A DNA stretch of 64,000 bases from Candidatus Babela massiliensis (GCF_000513475.1 NC_023003.1:310001-374000), one strand, 5' to 3'. Positions 36,570-45,838 are shown, counted from the first letter of the stretch. Notes: a model not told the origin generated them from the sequence alone. A program made the numbers and translations.

Positions 36570-37472
36570 CTAATAATTTAAGTACATAAAATATTTATGA
36601 AAAAGGTTATAAACTTTACTCATAATAGATGTTTGAAATTTAGAATCTGAATCATCATCATTTGATAACAATGTTTGTATAAAATTGCCTCTCTTCTTAG
36701 GCTTAACCCATTCAATTTCAGTAGTAATTCCAACTTTTTCTTTAAGAGCTGTAATAACTGTAGATTGAGAACCTAACTCATCAACTAGCCCTATTTGTAG
36801 TGCCTGTTGACCAGTAAAGATTCTACCATCTGCCCATTCTTTTACATTACCTGATAATTTTGGTCTTTGAATAGCTACATCATGAACAAATTGCTTATAA
36901 ACATTATCAGAAAGACCTTGAAGCATTTGACGTTGAGCATCGGTTGTTTCTAAAAATGGATTCCCTACAGTTTTATAATCACCTGATTTAATTACCTCAT
37001 ATTTAACCTTAAATTGTTCGATAAAATCTTTAAACATAGGATGAGCAATATAAGAACCTATGCTTCCAATAAACGCTCCTGGTGTACTTATAATATAATT
37101 AGCAGCAGATGCTACATAATAACCACCTGAGGCAGCCAGGTTTTCAACAAAAGCAATTACATACTTATTATTTACTCCTTGCCAATGCTTAATTTCATTA
37201 AAGATAGCTTGAGAAGTGCCTGCTGCTCCTCCAGGACAATTTATCTTTAATACTAAAGCTTTTATACTTTTATCTTTAAAATAATCTTTTATATCAGATA
37301 CATAATCATCAGAATTATATAAAGCATCTTTAATAGTAATTACACCTACTTTAGTTTTAGCTTCTAACACATTACTATACTGTTTCTTTAAATTTTTAAT
37401 AAGTGATGGAGCAACTTGTAGTAAAACTAAAATAAAAAATATATTTTTTAAATAATCAACAAATCTAGGCAT
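36570..37472 (-). CDS. sppA: Signal peptide peptidase SppA (family S49)
   Basis: A 300-residue membrane serine protease of the short, single-domain SppA type, which degrades signal peptides left in the membrane. An N-terminal anchor (about 8-25) is followed by the catalytic core with NCPGGAAGTSQAI, the nucleophile Ser in ENLAASGGYY, and the general-base Lys in SGDYKTVGNPF. Length suits the bacterial 36-kDa form. It is followed by a terminator. Confidence 0.9.
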   Translation of the reverse strand: MPRFVDYLKNIFFILVLLQVAPSLIKNLKKQYSNVLEAKTKVGVITIKDALYNSDDYVSDIKDYFKDKSIKALVLKINCPGGAAGTSQAIFNEIKHWQGVNNKYVIAFVENLAASGGYYVASAANYIISTPGAFIGSIGSYIAHPMFKDFIEQFKVKYEVIKSGDYKTVGNPFLETTDAQRQMLQGLSDNVYKQFVHDVAIQRPKLSGNVKEWADGRIFTGQQALQIGLVDELGSQSTVITALKEKVGITTEIEWVKPKKRGNFIQTLLSNDDDSDSKFQTSIMSKVYNLFHKYFMYLNY

Positions 37473-37631
37473 ATTTATTCTTCCTTGTTATAGTTATGAA
37501 ATTCGTAAAACTTTATAGCACCATGATATTTTATAGTTTACACTTAAAGTACCAAAATTATTTGAACTATTAAAGATTTTTCTTCACTTCAAAAAAAGAG
37601 TAAGAAAGTTTAAAAATAATTAAAAAAAGTT

Positions 37632-37660
37632 TTGACATTTTAAATAAATTGTCTTACAAT
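37632..37660 (+). promoter_or_regulatory. Consensus sigma-70 promoter of the tRNA cluster
   Basis: Perfect -35 TTGACA (37632-37637), a 17-bp spacer and -10 TACAAT (37655-37660). The predicted start near 37667 is about 15 bases before tRNA-Val. Confidence 0.85.
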
Positions 37661-37682
37661 ATATTTATCGTAATTGATACTA

Positions 37683-37757
37683 GGGCGGTTAGCTCAGTGG
37701 TAGAGCTCCAGTCTTACAAACTGGAGGCCGTTGGTTCGAATCCATCACCGCCCACCA
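37683..37757 (+). tRNA. tRNA-Val (anticodon TAC)
   Basis: Cloverleaf read by eye: 7-bp acceptor stem, GCTC/GAGC D-stem, anticodon loop CTTACAA (TAC at its centre), and a T-loop TTCGAAT. CCA is encoded at 37755-37757. The T-stem has one T-T mismatch. Confidence 0.95.
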
Positions 37758-37781
37758 TTTGAAAATTATTCTTTAAGTTAT

Positions 37782-37857
37782 TCCTCGGTAGCTCAGTTGG
37801 TAGAGCAAACGACTGTTAATCGTTGGGTCACAGGTTCGAGTCCTGTCCGAGGAGCCA
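37782..37857 (+). tRNA. tRNA-Asn (anticodon GTT)
   Basis: A complete cloverleaf with acceptor TCCTCGG/CCGAGGA, anticodon loop CTGTTAA (GTT) and T-loop TTCGAGT. CCA is encoded. It lies 24 bp after tRNA-Val and is probably co-transcribed. Confidence 0.95.
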
Positions 37858-37864
37858 CTTTTAA

Positions 37865-37942
37865 GGAGCTGTAGCTCAGTTTGGTCAGAGCGTCCGCCTG
37901 TCACGCGGAAGGTCGTGGGTTCGAGCCCCATCAGCTCCGCCA
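37865..37942 (+). tRNA. tRNA-Asp (anticodon GTC)
   Basis: A complete cloverleaf with acceptor GGAGCTG/CAGCTCC, a long D-loop, anticodon loop CTGTCAC (GTC) and T-loop TTCGAGC. CCA is encoded. It is the last of the three-tRNA unit, followed by a short T-run. Confidence 0.95.
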
Positions 37943-37976
37943 CTTTTTATAACAAAAACTAATACCGTAAATAAGT

Positions 37977-38513
37977 ATGTCATTTGCTCCACTTGTGAAT
38001 TATATTTTAAAATTGTTTTCTCGTTTCATTGAGAACAAAGAACAAGAGCGTAAGAATTTAGAAGAAATTTATAAAAAGCTAATTCATTTAATAGAATATT
38101 GTGGCCAATTAGTTATCTTTTTTGATATTCTTAACAGAGAAATTAATAAATCTTCAAAGCAATATACAAGTAAAAATAAATTAACAAAATTAATTCAAAT
38201 AAAAGTTCTTGATATTTTATCAGAAGATCTGGGATTAAAACAAATTTCTCTAGCTAATGAATATCTTGAATCAATATACTTAAACATCGATAAAGATATA
38301 TATAAAAAGGCAAAAAATATAATTAAACAATTAATGAAACTATATGACTTAACCAAAAAGCATGTTATTAATGATAATTATAAGAAATATTCATTCCAAG
38401 AGATAAAAGATTTCTTAAATAGCGCTAATCAAATTGTTAATAAATTAAAAATTAATAAAAAATCATTAAAATTAAAAATAAAGACAGAACTAAATTCAAA
38501 GTATTTAATATAA
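37977..38513 (+). CDS. Unknown helical Lys-rich protein
   Basis: A 178-residue protein, strongly basic and predicted all-helical with Leu/Ile heptad-like stretches (about residues 20-60 and 105-170). There is no signal peptide, though residues 1-18 are moderately hydrophobic. I do not recognise it. It lies directly after the tRNA cluster, and its stop is followed within a base by the opposite-strand uvrA remnant, so it marks the edge of the island. Codon use is like the genome background. Confidence 0.6.
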   Translation: MSFAPLVNYILKLFSRFIENKEQERKNLEEIYKKLIHLIEYCGQLVIFFDILNREINKSSKQYTSKNKLTKLIQIKVLDILSEDLGLKQISLANEYLESIYLNIDKDIYKKAKNIIKQLMKLYDLTKKHVINDNYKKYSFQEIKDFLNSANQIVNKLKINKKSLKLKIKTELNSKYLI

Positions 38514-38831
38514 TTACTGATTGACTGCTATATAAGCCCTCAAGCATTGCCCTGTTAATGAATTTGGATTTCCAATAATTTCTTGAGGCGAGCCCGTCGC
38601 AACTATCTCACCACCTGCAAGACCTTCCCCTGGACCAAAATCAATAATCGTATCAGAGACACAAATAACATCTAAATTGTGCTCAATTACTACTACTGTA
38701 TTTCCTTTGCATACCAATGTTCTCAAGATATCAAGCAGTTTTTCGACCTCCTGCGGATGCAACACTGTTGTTGGTTCGTCCAATAAATACAATGTCTTTC
38801 CTACTAAACGACAAACAAAATTTTTAATCAT
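38514..38831 (-). pseudogene. C-terminal remnant of a UvrA-type ABC protein
   Basis: About 105 codons match only the end of UvrA: Walker B LYLLDEPTTVLHPQE, the H-loop VVVIEHNLDVI, then FGPGEGLAGGEIVATGSP. A full UvrA has over 900 residues, and the Gly of the usual TTGLH is Val. Everything upstream is missing and the sequence runs straight into the padR remnant. It is visibly richer in GC than its surroundings, which suggests transfer. The original was probably a drug-resistance-type UvrA paralogue next to a PadR regulator. Confidence 0.85.
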
Positions 38832-38855
38832 AGACTTATCTCAATTTTATTTTAG

Positions 38856-39410
38856 TTATTCAACTTTTATATCTACAGTTCTTAATGTCTTGATAGCTTT
38901 ATCGCACCATTCTAGAGAACTTGAAACTTGTCTGATTCCATGATCTAATGTAATTAAACTATATAAAGATTCTGGAATTTATGCTGGATAATTCATTTTC
39001 AATCGCTCGAAATGAAGATAATTTGCTTTCAAGTTCTTTTTTATATTTTTCTAGGTGTTCAATATTGACTTCGATAGGAACTAGATTGCCGAAAAATAGC
39101 TTTAGCAATAGCTCATTTCTTAATTGTACACTTTCAGATGGTTGTATCAACCAATTTTCAAAAATATTCTGACCTGCAGGAGTTAAAGTATAAACGTTAC
39201 GCTTACGGTCATTTCTTGTAGGAGTATCTATTTTTACAATCAATTTTTGCTTTTCTAGTTCTTCAAATACAGGGTAAATTGAACTAAATGTCTCTTTCCA
39301 AAAATACTAAGTGCTTGATTCCATATACTTCTTTAAATCGTATCCAGAACTTTTTTTAACATTGAAAACATCCCTAAAATTGCAAATTGACTTTTTCCAC
39401 TTTTTGTCAT
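38856..39410 (-). pseudogene. PadR-family regulator broken by two frameshifts and a stop
   Basis: Reading the minus strand from an ATG at 39410 with a GAGG site upstream gives MTKSGKSQFAILGMFSM. A frameshift in an A-run near 39355 then leads to the PadR helix SSGYDLKKYM, an in-frame TAG at 39307-39309, and a winged-helix continuation FWKETFSSIYPVFEELE and RKRNVYTLT. A second frameshift near 38970-38980 leads to the C-terminal PadR helix HGIRQVSSSLEWCDKAIK, ending at TAA 38856-38858. All pieces are in order and together make about 185 residues, so the gene decayed recently. Confidence 0.88.
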
Positions 39411-39965
39411 TATTTCCTCATATAATATATCATTATGATATATTACGCAACTCCGCTTATTTTATTTCTCAGCAAAAAAGAAATAAGTCTATAGAAGCCT
39501 AGGAATTAAATAGATTTACGTAAATCAATGTAATAATCGAGAAGCTTGTTCTTTAAGTTTGGGTCATAAAAAAATTCAAGACATACCCAATGTATACTGC
39601 CAAATTTATATAAAGATAGAAAGCATTAAAAAAATTATATTAATTATAAATTTTAATATTTATAAATTAAATACAAAACTTCTACATCAATTTTTATTTT
39701 GAATATTGATATTGCATGAAGTGAAAAATATTGATAAAGAATCGCAATTATCACAGATAAAAATCCCCAAATATTGAAAGAAGAACTGATTTAGAAATAT
39801 TTGATATAAAATTATTTAAAATATTTTTATTCTTAAGATTTTTATTTCAGATTTTATCTTTATTAATCAAATAATTTTTGAAAGATTATATCTCTAGAAA
39901 TTCATAAAGCTTTATAATGTTGCCTTATATATATTCAATTCGATAAATTGCATAATTGACATAGA
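39411..39965. other. Intergenic, decayed sequence with a short coding remnant
   Basis: 555 bp without an intact gene. On the minus strand a stretch of about 38 codons ending at TAA 39506-39508 (including GSIHWVCLEFFYDPN) looks like the tail of a lost gene; a similar tail lies at 43516-43580. The rest (39640-39960) is featureless AT-rich DNA. Confidence 0.6.
39557..39601 (-). repeat. Left copy of an imperfect 45-bp direct repeat flanking the island
   Basis: It matches 43519-43563 at 32 of 45 positions without gaps, in the same orientation. Both can be read on the minus strand as related peptides (GSxHWxxxExxxDPN), so they may be tails of duplicated genes or element ends. Confidence 0.5.
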
Positions 39966-40850
39966 TTAACCATAAATTTCACGCTTATATTCTTCAAATA
40001 CTTCATTAATAACGCGCCAAGCTTGAGCTGCTTCTACCGCATTTGTACTAGTTAATCCTGATGCCACAATTAAGGCTTTCCATAAAGCCCAAGCTCGTCC
40101 TCGTGCCCAAGTTCCTGAATCCATCTGAAGTACTTTACGAAAAATTTCACGGCTTTCACCTTTAAAGAAAGTCCAAGCAATTACCAAATCACATGCAGGA
40201 TCACCTACACCCATCATTCCAAAATCAATAACAGCACTCAACTTGCCATTTAAAACAAGAAGATTGCCAGGGCTCACATCACCATGTATCCATACAGGCA
40301 ATTTATTCCATGATATTGAAAGTGCAGTTCCCCAAACATTAATTGCTAAGTTAACATCAATTTTATCTTTTAAAATAGAAATCGCTTGACGAGTCTGAGT
40401 ATCATAAACTTCCAATGAACCTCCTCTATAGAAATTATGAGGTCCAGGCAAAGGTCCTCCATAAGAATCTATACTCTGAAGAGCAATCAAAAATTGTGCA
40501 AGTTGACTGGCAAAATCACATAAATTATCTATATATCCAGATACTGCAGTCTCTCCTTCAAGCCAACCATAAATAGACCAGTTCCATGGATAACCAAACT
40601 CAGGCTTTCCAAGCCCTAAAGACACAGGGATTGAAATAGGTAAAAATGGCGCTAACTCGGGCAACCATAGATGCTCTTTATCTACTTGTATAGCATATTT
40701 CTCAGCGCTAGGCATACGAACTAACATGTGTTTACCTAAATGAAATGTTCGATTATCCCATCCACTAACCTTAACCGGACTAATAGGCAAATCTTTCCAT
40801 CTTGGAAATTGAGAAGAAACTAATTGCTTAACAAGCATAATATCTATCAT
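39966..40850 (-). CDS. Aminoglycoside phosphotransferase-family protein
   Basis: A 294-residue kinase-fold phosphotransferase. It closely resembles a widespread group of predicted aminoglycoside phosphotransferases through the N-terminal FPRWKDLPISPV and SGWDNRTFHLG patterns, the catalytic HGDVSPGNLL (Asp191, Asn196) and the metal-binding VIDFG (Asp209). GC content is clearly higher than in neighbouring genes, a sign of acquisition. It is the last gene of a minus-strand operon, 32 bp after the P-loop kinase. Real resistance activity cannot be inferred; many members act on unknown small molecules. Confidence 0.85.
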   Translation of the reverse strand: MIDIMLVKQLVSSQFPRWKDLPISPVKVSGWDNRTFHLGKHMLVRMPSAEKYAIQVDKEHLWLPELAPFLPISIPVSLGLGKPEFGYPWNWSIYGWLEGETAVSGYIDNLCDFASQLAQFLIALQSIDSYGGPLPGPHNFYRGGSLEVYDTQTRQAISILKDKIDVNLAINVWGTALSISWNKLPVWIHGDVSPGNLLVLNGKLSAVIDFGMMGVGDPACDLVIAWTFFKGESREIFRKVLQMDSGTWARGRAWALWKALIVASGLTSTNAVEAAQAWRVINEVFEEYKREIYG

Positions 40851-40882
40851 TTAATAAACCCTAAACACTCTTAAGTATAAAA

Positions 40883-41416
40883 TTAATAATCACTTAACTT
40901 TTTAATAAATTCATCTATTTCATATTGAGATCTAAGAATATATATTTCTTTATTCTTAGCATAAAAAGCTAATAATTCTATAATTTTATTCAAATTACGC
41001 TTTTTAAAATTCCATACCCATTTCAAAAAGTTTAAAAATCTTAAATCAAAAAAATTTTCAATACATTGATCAGCACTAGTGGGAGTTGCTTTTCCATAAT
41101 ACTTAAAAGCTCTTTTTATTATTCGCCAAATACACTTATATCTAGAAATATTTAAAAATATTATAGTATCAGCATTCTTAAATCGATACTCAGAAACAGA
41201 AAGATTATTGCCATCTATAATCCATTTATCTTGATCACATATTTTGTCATGAATTAATCTATATTCGTTAAGATCTGGATGGATCCAATTTGGTTTCCAA
41301 AAATATTTGTCCAAATGATAAACAGGAAGTTTTAAAATTTGATGCAAAGTTTCTGCTAAAGTAGATTTACCTGAGCCAGCATTTCCAATTATAGCTATTC
41401 TTTTTAGATTTTTCAT
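40883..41416 (-). CDS. P-loop kinase, FlaR/adenylate-kinase-like topology-modulation family
   Basis: A 177-residue P-loop protein with Walker A GNAGSGKSTLA near the N-terminus, the lid-region YHLDKYFWKPNW, IIDGN, and the FxLRFLNFLKWVWNF pattern typical of the so-called DNA topology modulation FlaR-like kinases. These are nucleotide-kinase relatives of uncertain substrate often found beside resistance genes. Its start lies 3 bp after the stop of the upstream nucleotidyltransferase, so the two are co-translated. Confidence 0.82.
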   Translation of the reverse strand: MKNLKRIAIIGNAGSGKSTLAETLHQILKLPVYHLDKYFWKPNWIHPDLNEYRLIHDKICDQDKWIIDGNNLSVSEYRFKNADTIIFLNISRYKCIWRIIKRAFKYYGKATPTSADQCIENFFDLRFLNFLKWVWNFKKRNLNKIIELLAFYAKNKEIYILRSQYEIDEFIKKLSDY

Positions 41417-41419
41417 AAT

Positions 41420-42166
41420 TTAAATTAAATCTTTAAGCACATTATTAAATAATTTTTTTGCGAGTGTCAGTTTTATAAACATTTCTTCAAGTGAATTTAT
41501 CTTGTAAAGATCTTCTAATTGTTTTGATAAATCTTCTGGCAAATCTTGTGAGATATATTTTAAAAACATCTGCTTTTTAGGAGCATATTTTATTCTTAGA
41601 AGTTCAGTAAGGGGCTGAAGAGTAAACTTATAATAAAAGTTAAAGGCATCGATAAATTCTCTACGCTTAATCATTTTTATAACTCTTGAGTCTTGATGAA
41701 AAATGTTTTTTAAATGATATATTCTCTTTTCTAAAAATTCATTCCATTGTCTTTCATCAAACTCTTTAAACTTTATTACGTTATCTTTATCAAAAATAAT
41801 TTTCACTTCTTCCCCAGGCAAATCGATGGTAAAGAAAAACTTTCTGCTATGACTTTGAATACAAATGTCCAACAATAAAGTAGTAGCAGTATTTTTAACA
41901 TGATAAACCTTATGGCGAATTAAATCATGGGGCAGTTCTTGCTCATAAATAAAATCTAATGGTCCCAATTTTTCTAGAATTCTTTCGATTTCACTAAAAA
42001 TTAAATTTTCTTTTCCATCTTCTACATCAAACCAAATATCCAAATCTGAATATTCATCAGTCAAGCCGGAAGCATCAGCTCCTTCAAGCCAAAAAGCATA
42101 TACATTAGTATTATTTTTTAACTGTTCATATAATAATGCAATAATTAAATTACGACCAATCTCCAT
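41420..42166 (-). CDS. Nucleotidyltransferase (aminoglycoside-adenylyltransferase type)
   Basis: A 248-residue protein from the ATG at 42166; the open frame continues to a TTG at 42241 with no better ribosome site. Seen: the pol-beta-type signature GADASGLTDEYSDLDIWFD, in which the two Asp of DLD bind metal, and a helical C-terminal half (about residues 130-245) like that of nucleotidyltransferases acting on small substrates. Substrate unknown. It is first in the operon with the P-loop kinase and phosphotransferase. Confidence 0.8.
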   Translation of the reverse strand: MEIGRNLIIALLYEQLKNNTNVYAFWLEGADASGLTDEYSDLDIWFDVEDGKENLIFSEIERILEKLGPLDFIYEQELPHDLIRHKVYHVKNTATTLLLDICIQSHSRKFFFTIDLPGEEVKIIFDKDNVIKFKEFDERQWNEFLEKRIYHLKNIFHQDSRVIKMIKRREFIDAFNFYYKFTLQPLTELLRIKYAPKKQMFLKYISQDLPEDLSKQLEDLYKINSLEEMFIKLTLAKKLFNNVLKDLI

Positions 42167-42568
42167 AACATTTAATTTCCTTATATTTATATAGTAAATT
42201 TCATATAAATTTATAATATTAAAAATTAACTCAAATAACAAATAAGAGCTTTACTCGAAGACTTAATTTAGCAATATAAAATCTTTTTTCTAAATTAAAT
42301 ACTATATAAAACCAACATTAACAATTACTGCGATTTTCTTATCATTAATATATGGTTTGGTAATATTTTACAAAGTTTGTTAAATTAGATATAATCTGAA
42401 TTATTTTTATCCTATAAGAGTTTTATTAAAAAATATGTATAGTGATTTATTATAATTTTAGGAATTGTAGTAAGACAATTATTTTATATACATAAAAATA
42501 TTAAAGCATATGAAAATAATTTAAAATACAATAAGTAGAACTCATGGTATTGTTTTTGAGCATTAACG
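42167..42568. other. Divergent intergenic region
   Basis: 402 bp between the nucleotidyltransferase operon and the divergent phosphotransferase. It is AT-rich and must hold two promoters, but I see no convincing -35/-10 pair, repeat or small gene. Confidence 0.5.
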
Positions 42569-43462
42569 ATGAAAAACACCGATAAATTAATAGATATATA
42601 TCGAGATAAATTAGATTTACAAATCGCCCATTTTGAACTTATTGAACATGAAGATGCTATGGTTGCACCTGTATATAAGATTCTAAAAGAAAGCGGCGAA
42701 CAGTTTATTTTAAAAATATGTACGAATAGAAAGCATTATTTACGCGAACAAATATTCCTCAATTATTTTTTTGGACAAATTCTGGTACCTAAAATTATAG
42801 ATTTTATTGATCCAGAAAATAATATTCCTGGAGCTATTCTTATGGAATATATAAATGGCTCAGTAATGAAAATAACCGATTTTAATGCGACAATTGCTCA
42901 TCAATCAGGTGTAATACTTGCAAAAATTCATAATAATAGAACAAACGGTTATGGCGAATTGATTGAATCATCTAAATTAGATTCTAATCCAGTGCAGTCA
43001 TTTACTCTTAAATTTGAAGAAGGATTAGGGGAATGTATTGGGCATCTGCCTAATCAACTTATTGAACAAGTTAAGAGCTACTTCTATCAAAATATAAATT
43101 TGCTTAGTTTGGTTGATGGTCCTTGTATAGTTCATTATGATTTTAGACCTGGAAATATCATCGTTCAAAATAATAAAGTTTTAGCGATTATTGATTGGTC
43201 ATCTTCTCGTTCAAGCTTTGCTGAAGAAGATTTTTGTTCATTTGAGCATGTTGAATGGTTGATTGATTCAAACACAAAAAAAGAATTTCTAGAAGGCTAT
43301 GCATCGGTAAGACCAATACCTAATTATTCAAAAGTTATGCCTCTTTTACGTATATCTAAAGCCATAACATCAATTGGTTTTATAATTAAACAAGGTATTT
43401 TTAACAACAATAGAAATAGATGGTATCAATTAAATTTAAAATTTTTGAAAGCTTTTTTCTAA
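42569..43462 (+). CDS. Second phosphotransferase of the APH fold
   Basis: A 297-residue kinase-fold protein with an N-lobe Lys in FILKICT, the lobe-linker LMEYINGSVM, the catalytic loop VHYDFRPGNIIV (Asp catalytic, Asn) and IIDWSSS for the metal Asp. It is only distantly related to the phosphotransferase at 39966-40850. It sits alone and divergent from the operon. Members of this fold modify antibiotics, but also sugars, amino sugars or choline, so the substrate is not assigned. Confidence 0.82.
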   Translation: MKNTDKLIDIYRDKLDLQIAHFELIEHEDAMVAPVYKILKESGEQFILKICTNRKHYLREQIFLNYFFGQILVPKIIDFIDPENNIPGAILMEYINGSVMKITDFNATIAHQSGVILAKIHNNRTNGYGELIESSKLDSNPVQSFTLKFEEGLGECIGHLPNQLIEQVKSYFYQNINLLSLVDGPCIVHYDFRPGNIIVQNNKVLAIIDWSSSRSSFAEEDFCSFEHVEWLIDSNTKKEFLEGYASVRPIPNYSKVMPLLRISKAITSIGFIIKQGIFNNNRNRWYQLNLKFLKAFF

Positions 43463-43815
43463 ATGACAAACAAGCATAATTTTTATTTTAAAAAGTCTGT
43501 AAACCTTATTTGTTGTTTAATTTGGATCATCTAAAAGTTCGAAGAGTGTCCAATGTTTACTGCCATGAATTAATATCTATTTTCTACTCAAAAATATAAG
43601 TCGATTAGGAGATTTAGGAATTATAACGAATTTTTAAAAACCTTTCACCGAAAACATATAGAGTGAATTATGTATGACTTTTAACTCCATCTCAAAACAT
43701 TAAAGCTAAATCAGATATTATCAATACTTTCACTGATAAAATGACTGACCATCTTGGAATAATTGGAATAATCGGAACAATATAATTTAATTGTAAAAAA
43801 TAATTAGATTTAAAA
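43463..43815. other. Intergenic region with right-hand repeat remnant
   Basis: 353 bp. It contains the right copy of the 45-bp repeat (43519-43563). The remainder shows no reading frame, hairpin or promoter that I can support. Confidence 0.5.
43519..43563 (-). repeat. Right copy of the imperfect 45-bp direct repeat
   Basis: The partner of 39557-39601. On the minus strand it encodes the end of a lost reading frame (GSKHWTLFELLDDPN then TAA at 43516-43518). Confidence 0.5.
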
Positions 43816-44973
43816 CTAAGGAAATAAAACGCTTTCATTAGTTTGTTCATTAGAAGAAACTATATCCTTAATTTCTATATCTTCATTTTCTTGCTTATCA
43901 CTTTTATCTGTATTTTTCTCTTCTTTTTTTGGATCTTTATTCAAAACCCATAAAATGAATAATCGTGTCAATATAGCAGGGACCTCAATTGTTATAAGGC
44001 GCAACATTTTCTCTTGTTGATAATTTTGTTGATAAAGCCCTTTATAATATAAATAATCTCTTCCAGAATTATCTCTACAATTAGTATTAGCTCCTGCTTT
44101 TATCAAAGCATCTATTATATGTGCATTATTTTTTTTCATGGCGGCTATTATCAACGCTGTTTTGCCAGTCACGTCCCTAATATCAATATTAGCATTTGCT
44201 CTTATTAATATTTCTACTATCTCTTTCTGGCCCACATAGACGCATGAATTAAAGCTGTAAAACCCAAATTATTTGCAATATTAACATCAGCTCCTGCTTC
44301 TATTAACATTTGAACCATCTTTAGATGCAAGCATTAAAGCCGTTTCGCCATATTCATTTGTAGCATCAACGTCAGCGCCTAATTTTATTAATAATTCTAC
44401 CATATCTCTATCACCTTGTCTTAATGAACAGATTAGTGGCGTCATGCAATTTGCTGATATATTAATATCAGCACCTAAAAGTACTAACTTACATATTTTC
44501 TCATAATCTATTTTTGATAAATCATATTTCTTTAATATATTACTTAAAGTTCTATTGAGCTCATCTATAGTTAAACCTTTATACTCTTCTTTAGCTATAT
44601 CTTCTAAAGATATAAGTAATTCTTTAAATTTTTCTTTTTTTAATTCTTCAATATGATTGTTTAAAGCTGTTGATGATAAAGCATCGTTAAAAACATTATG
44701 GCTTTTTTGAGACGTTGCATAAAAACCCTTAAAACTTTCCAGATTAATTTTAGGTTTTTCAAATATAGTATTCCATTTACTAAGATCTTCTTTTACTTGT
44801 TGTATAATTGCCTGGCTTATTATATGCATAATCGCTTCTATAGGAAGATTTAAGAATAAAGAACCCTCTTGACTGTATCCCGACTCTATACAATTTATCT
44901 GTTCCATAGGTGTTATATTATTAAACCAAAATACAATCGATAATATTATGTATAAATATTTTATTCTATTCAT
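43816..44973 (-). pseudogene. F-box-like/ankyrin gene broken by two deletions
   Basis: The 5' part (from the ATG at 44973, AGG upstream) encodes a signal peptide, an F-box-like head (LNLPIEAIMHII, then WNTIF) and ankyrin repeats up to TALMLASKDG near 44312, where the frame shifts and stops at TGA (44287-44289). The ankyrin reading continues in a second frame (MVQMLIEAGADVN...TALIHASM) and, after another shift near 44235, in a third frame to 43816. A 14-bp loss between short repeats plus a 1-bp loss explains both shifts and would restore the frame. Assembly error is the alternative. Confidence 0.85.
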
Positions 44974-45097
44974 TTTTAAACCTAATATCATAATTATTTG
45001 TAATATATTTATATAAGTATAAATAAAGCATCTACAATATTCAAAAGCCTAATAATTAACTTTGTAAAAAGTTAAAACACGAAAAAATATCAAACTA

Positions 45098-45838
45098 TTA
45101 TAAGTTGGGTTTTGCATGTACAATACGTGAGGGCCCACTGCTTCTAAAAGTTTCTTCATATATTTTGACAACTTCAAATCCTGCTTGATTAAGTAACTGT
45201 TTTAACTCATTATCACTATACCAAGTTACTTGCATCAGTTCGTTTTCTTGTTCTTCTATAACGCCATTTTTAATCAACTCATATAAACAGAAAGCATCTG
45301 CTATTTTCTCTTGATTATTAAAAACATATCTTGTTATTAAACGTATTATTGTATTATCATCAACTCTTGCTATTCTTATTGATCGATTGTCTATATTTTG
45401 ATCAGGCACAAATATGTCAATTAATAAATCACCATTATCCTTCATGTGAAATCTTATATTTTGGAGACTTTTTAAAGCATTTTTACGATCTACAATAAGT
45501 TGAAAAGAGCCTACTGCTATTGTAACTGTTTGATACTTATGAGGTAAATCTAAATTCTCTAAAGATTGTTCATAAATTTCTGGTGATAATTTTAAATCAG
45601 CACAACGGGCACGACAGGAATTAAGCATAACAGACGAGTTATCAACTCCATCAACTGTAAAACCTAGTTGAATAAGCGGTATTTGCAAACGACCGGATCC
45701 TGACATTGCTTCTAACACTCTACTATTTTTATTCATAAAAGAAGCATAAAAATTTACTTCTTTTTCTGGAGCATAAGTCTTTGTTGCATTATAAAATAAA
45801 GTACATAATTTGCCATAGGCATAAATTTGATTACTCAT
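45098..45838 (-). CDS. Class I SAM-dependent methyltransferase
   Basis: A 246-residue protein with the Rossmann methyltransferase core: motif I RVLEAMSGSGR (about residues 40-50), an acidic residue in VDGVDNSS after the second strand, and LLIDIFVP for the later strand. The C-terminal extension (WYSDNELKQLLNQAGFEV) is typical of small-molecule methyltransferases. Substrate unknown. It is a lone gene between an ankyrin pseudogene and a pair of tiny ORFs. Confidence 0.82.
   Translation of the reverse strand: MSNQIYAYGKLCTLFYNATKTYAPEKEVNFYASFMNKNSRVLEAMSGSGRLQIPLIQLGFTVDGVDNSSVMLNSCRARCADLKLSPEIYEQSLENLDLPHKYQTVTIAVGSFQLIVDRKNALKSLQNIRFHMKDNGDLLIDIFVPDQNIDNRSIRIARVDDNTIIRLITRYVFNNQEKIADAFCLYELIKNGVIEEQENELMQVTWYSDNELKQLLNQAGFEVVKIYEETFRSSGPSRIVHAKPNL

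Noticed and set aside
38981-39172. Plus-strand frames overlapping the PadR remnant
   Set aside because: Antisense shadows; the minus strand gives a continuous PadR match after allowing frameshifts.
39966-43462. Island as an integron or prophage
   Set aside because: No integrase, attachment-site motif or phage gene is visible; only weak direct repeats.
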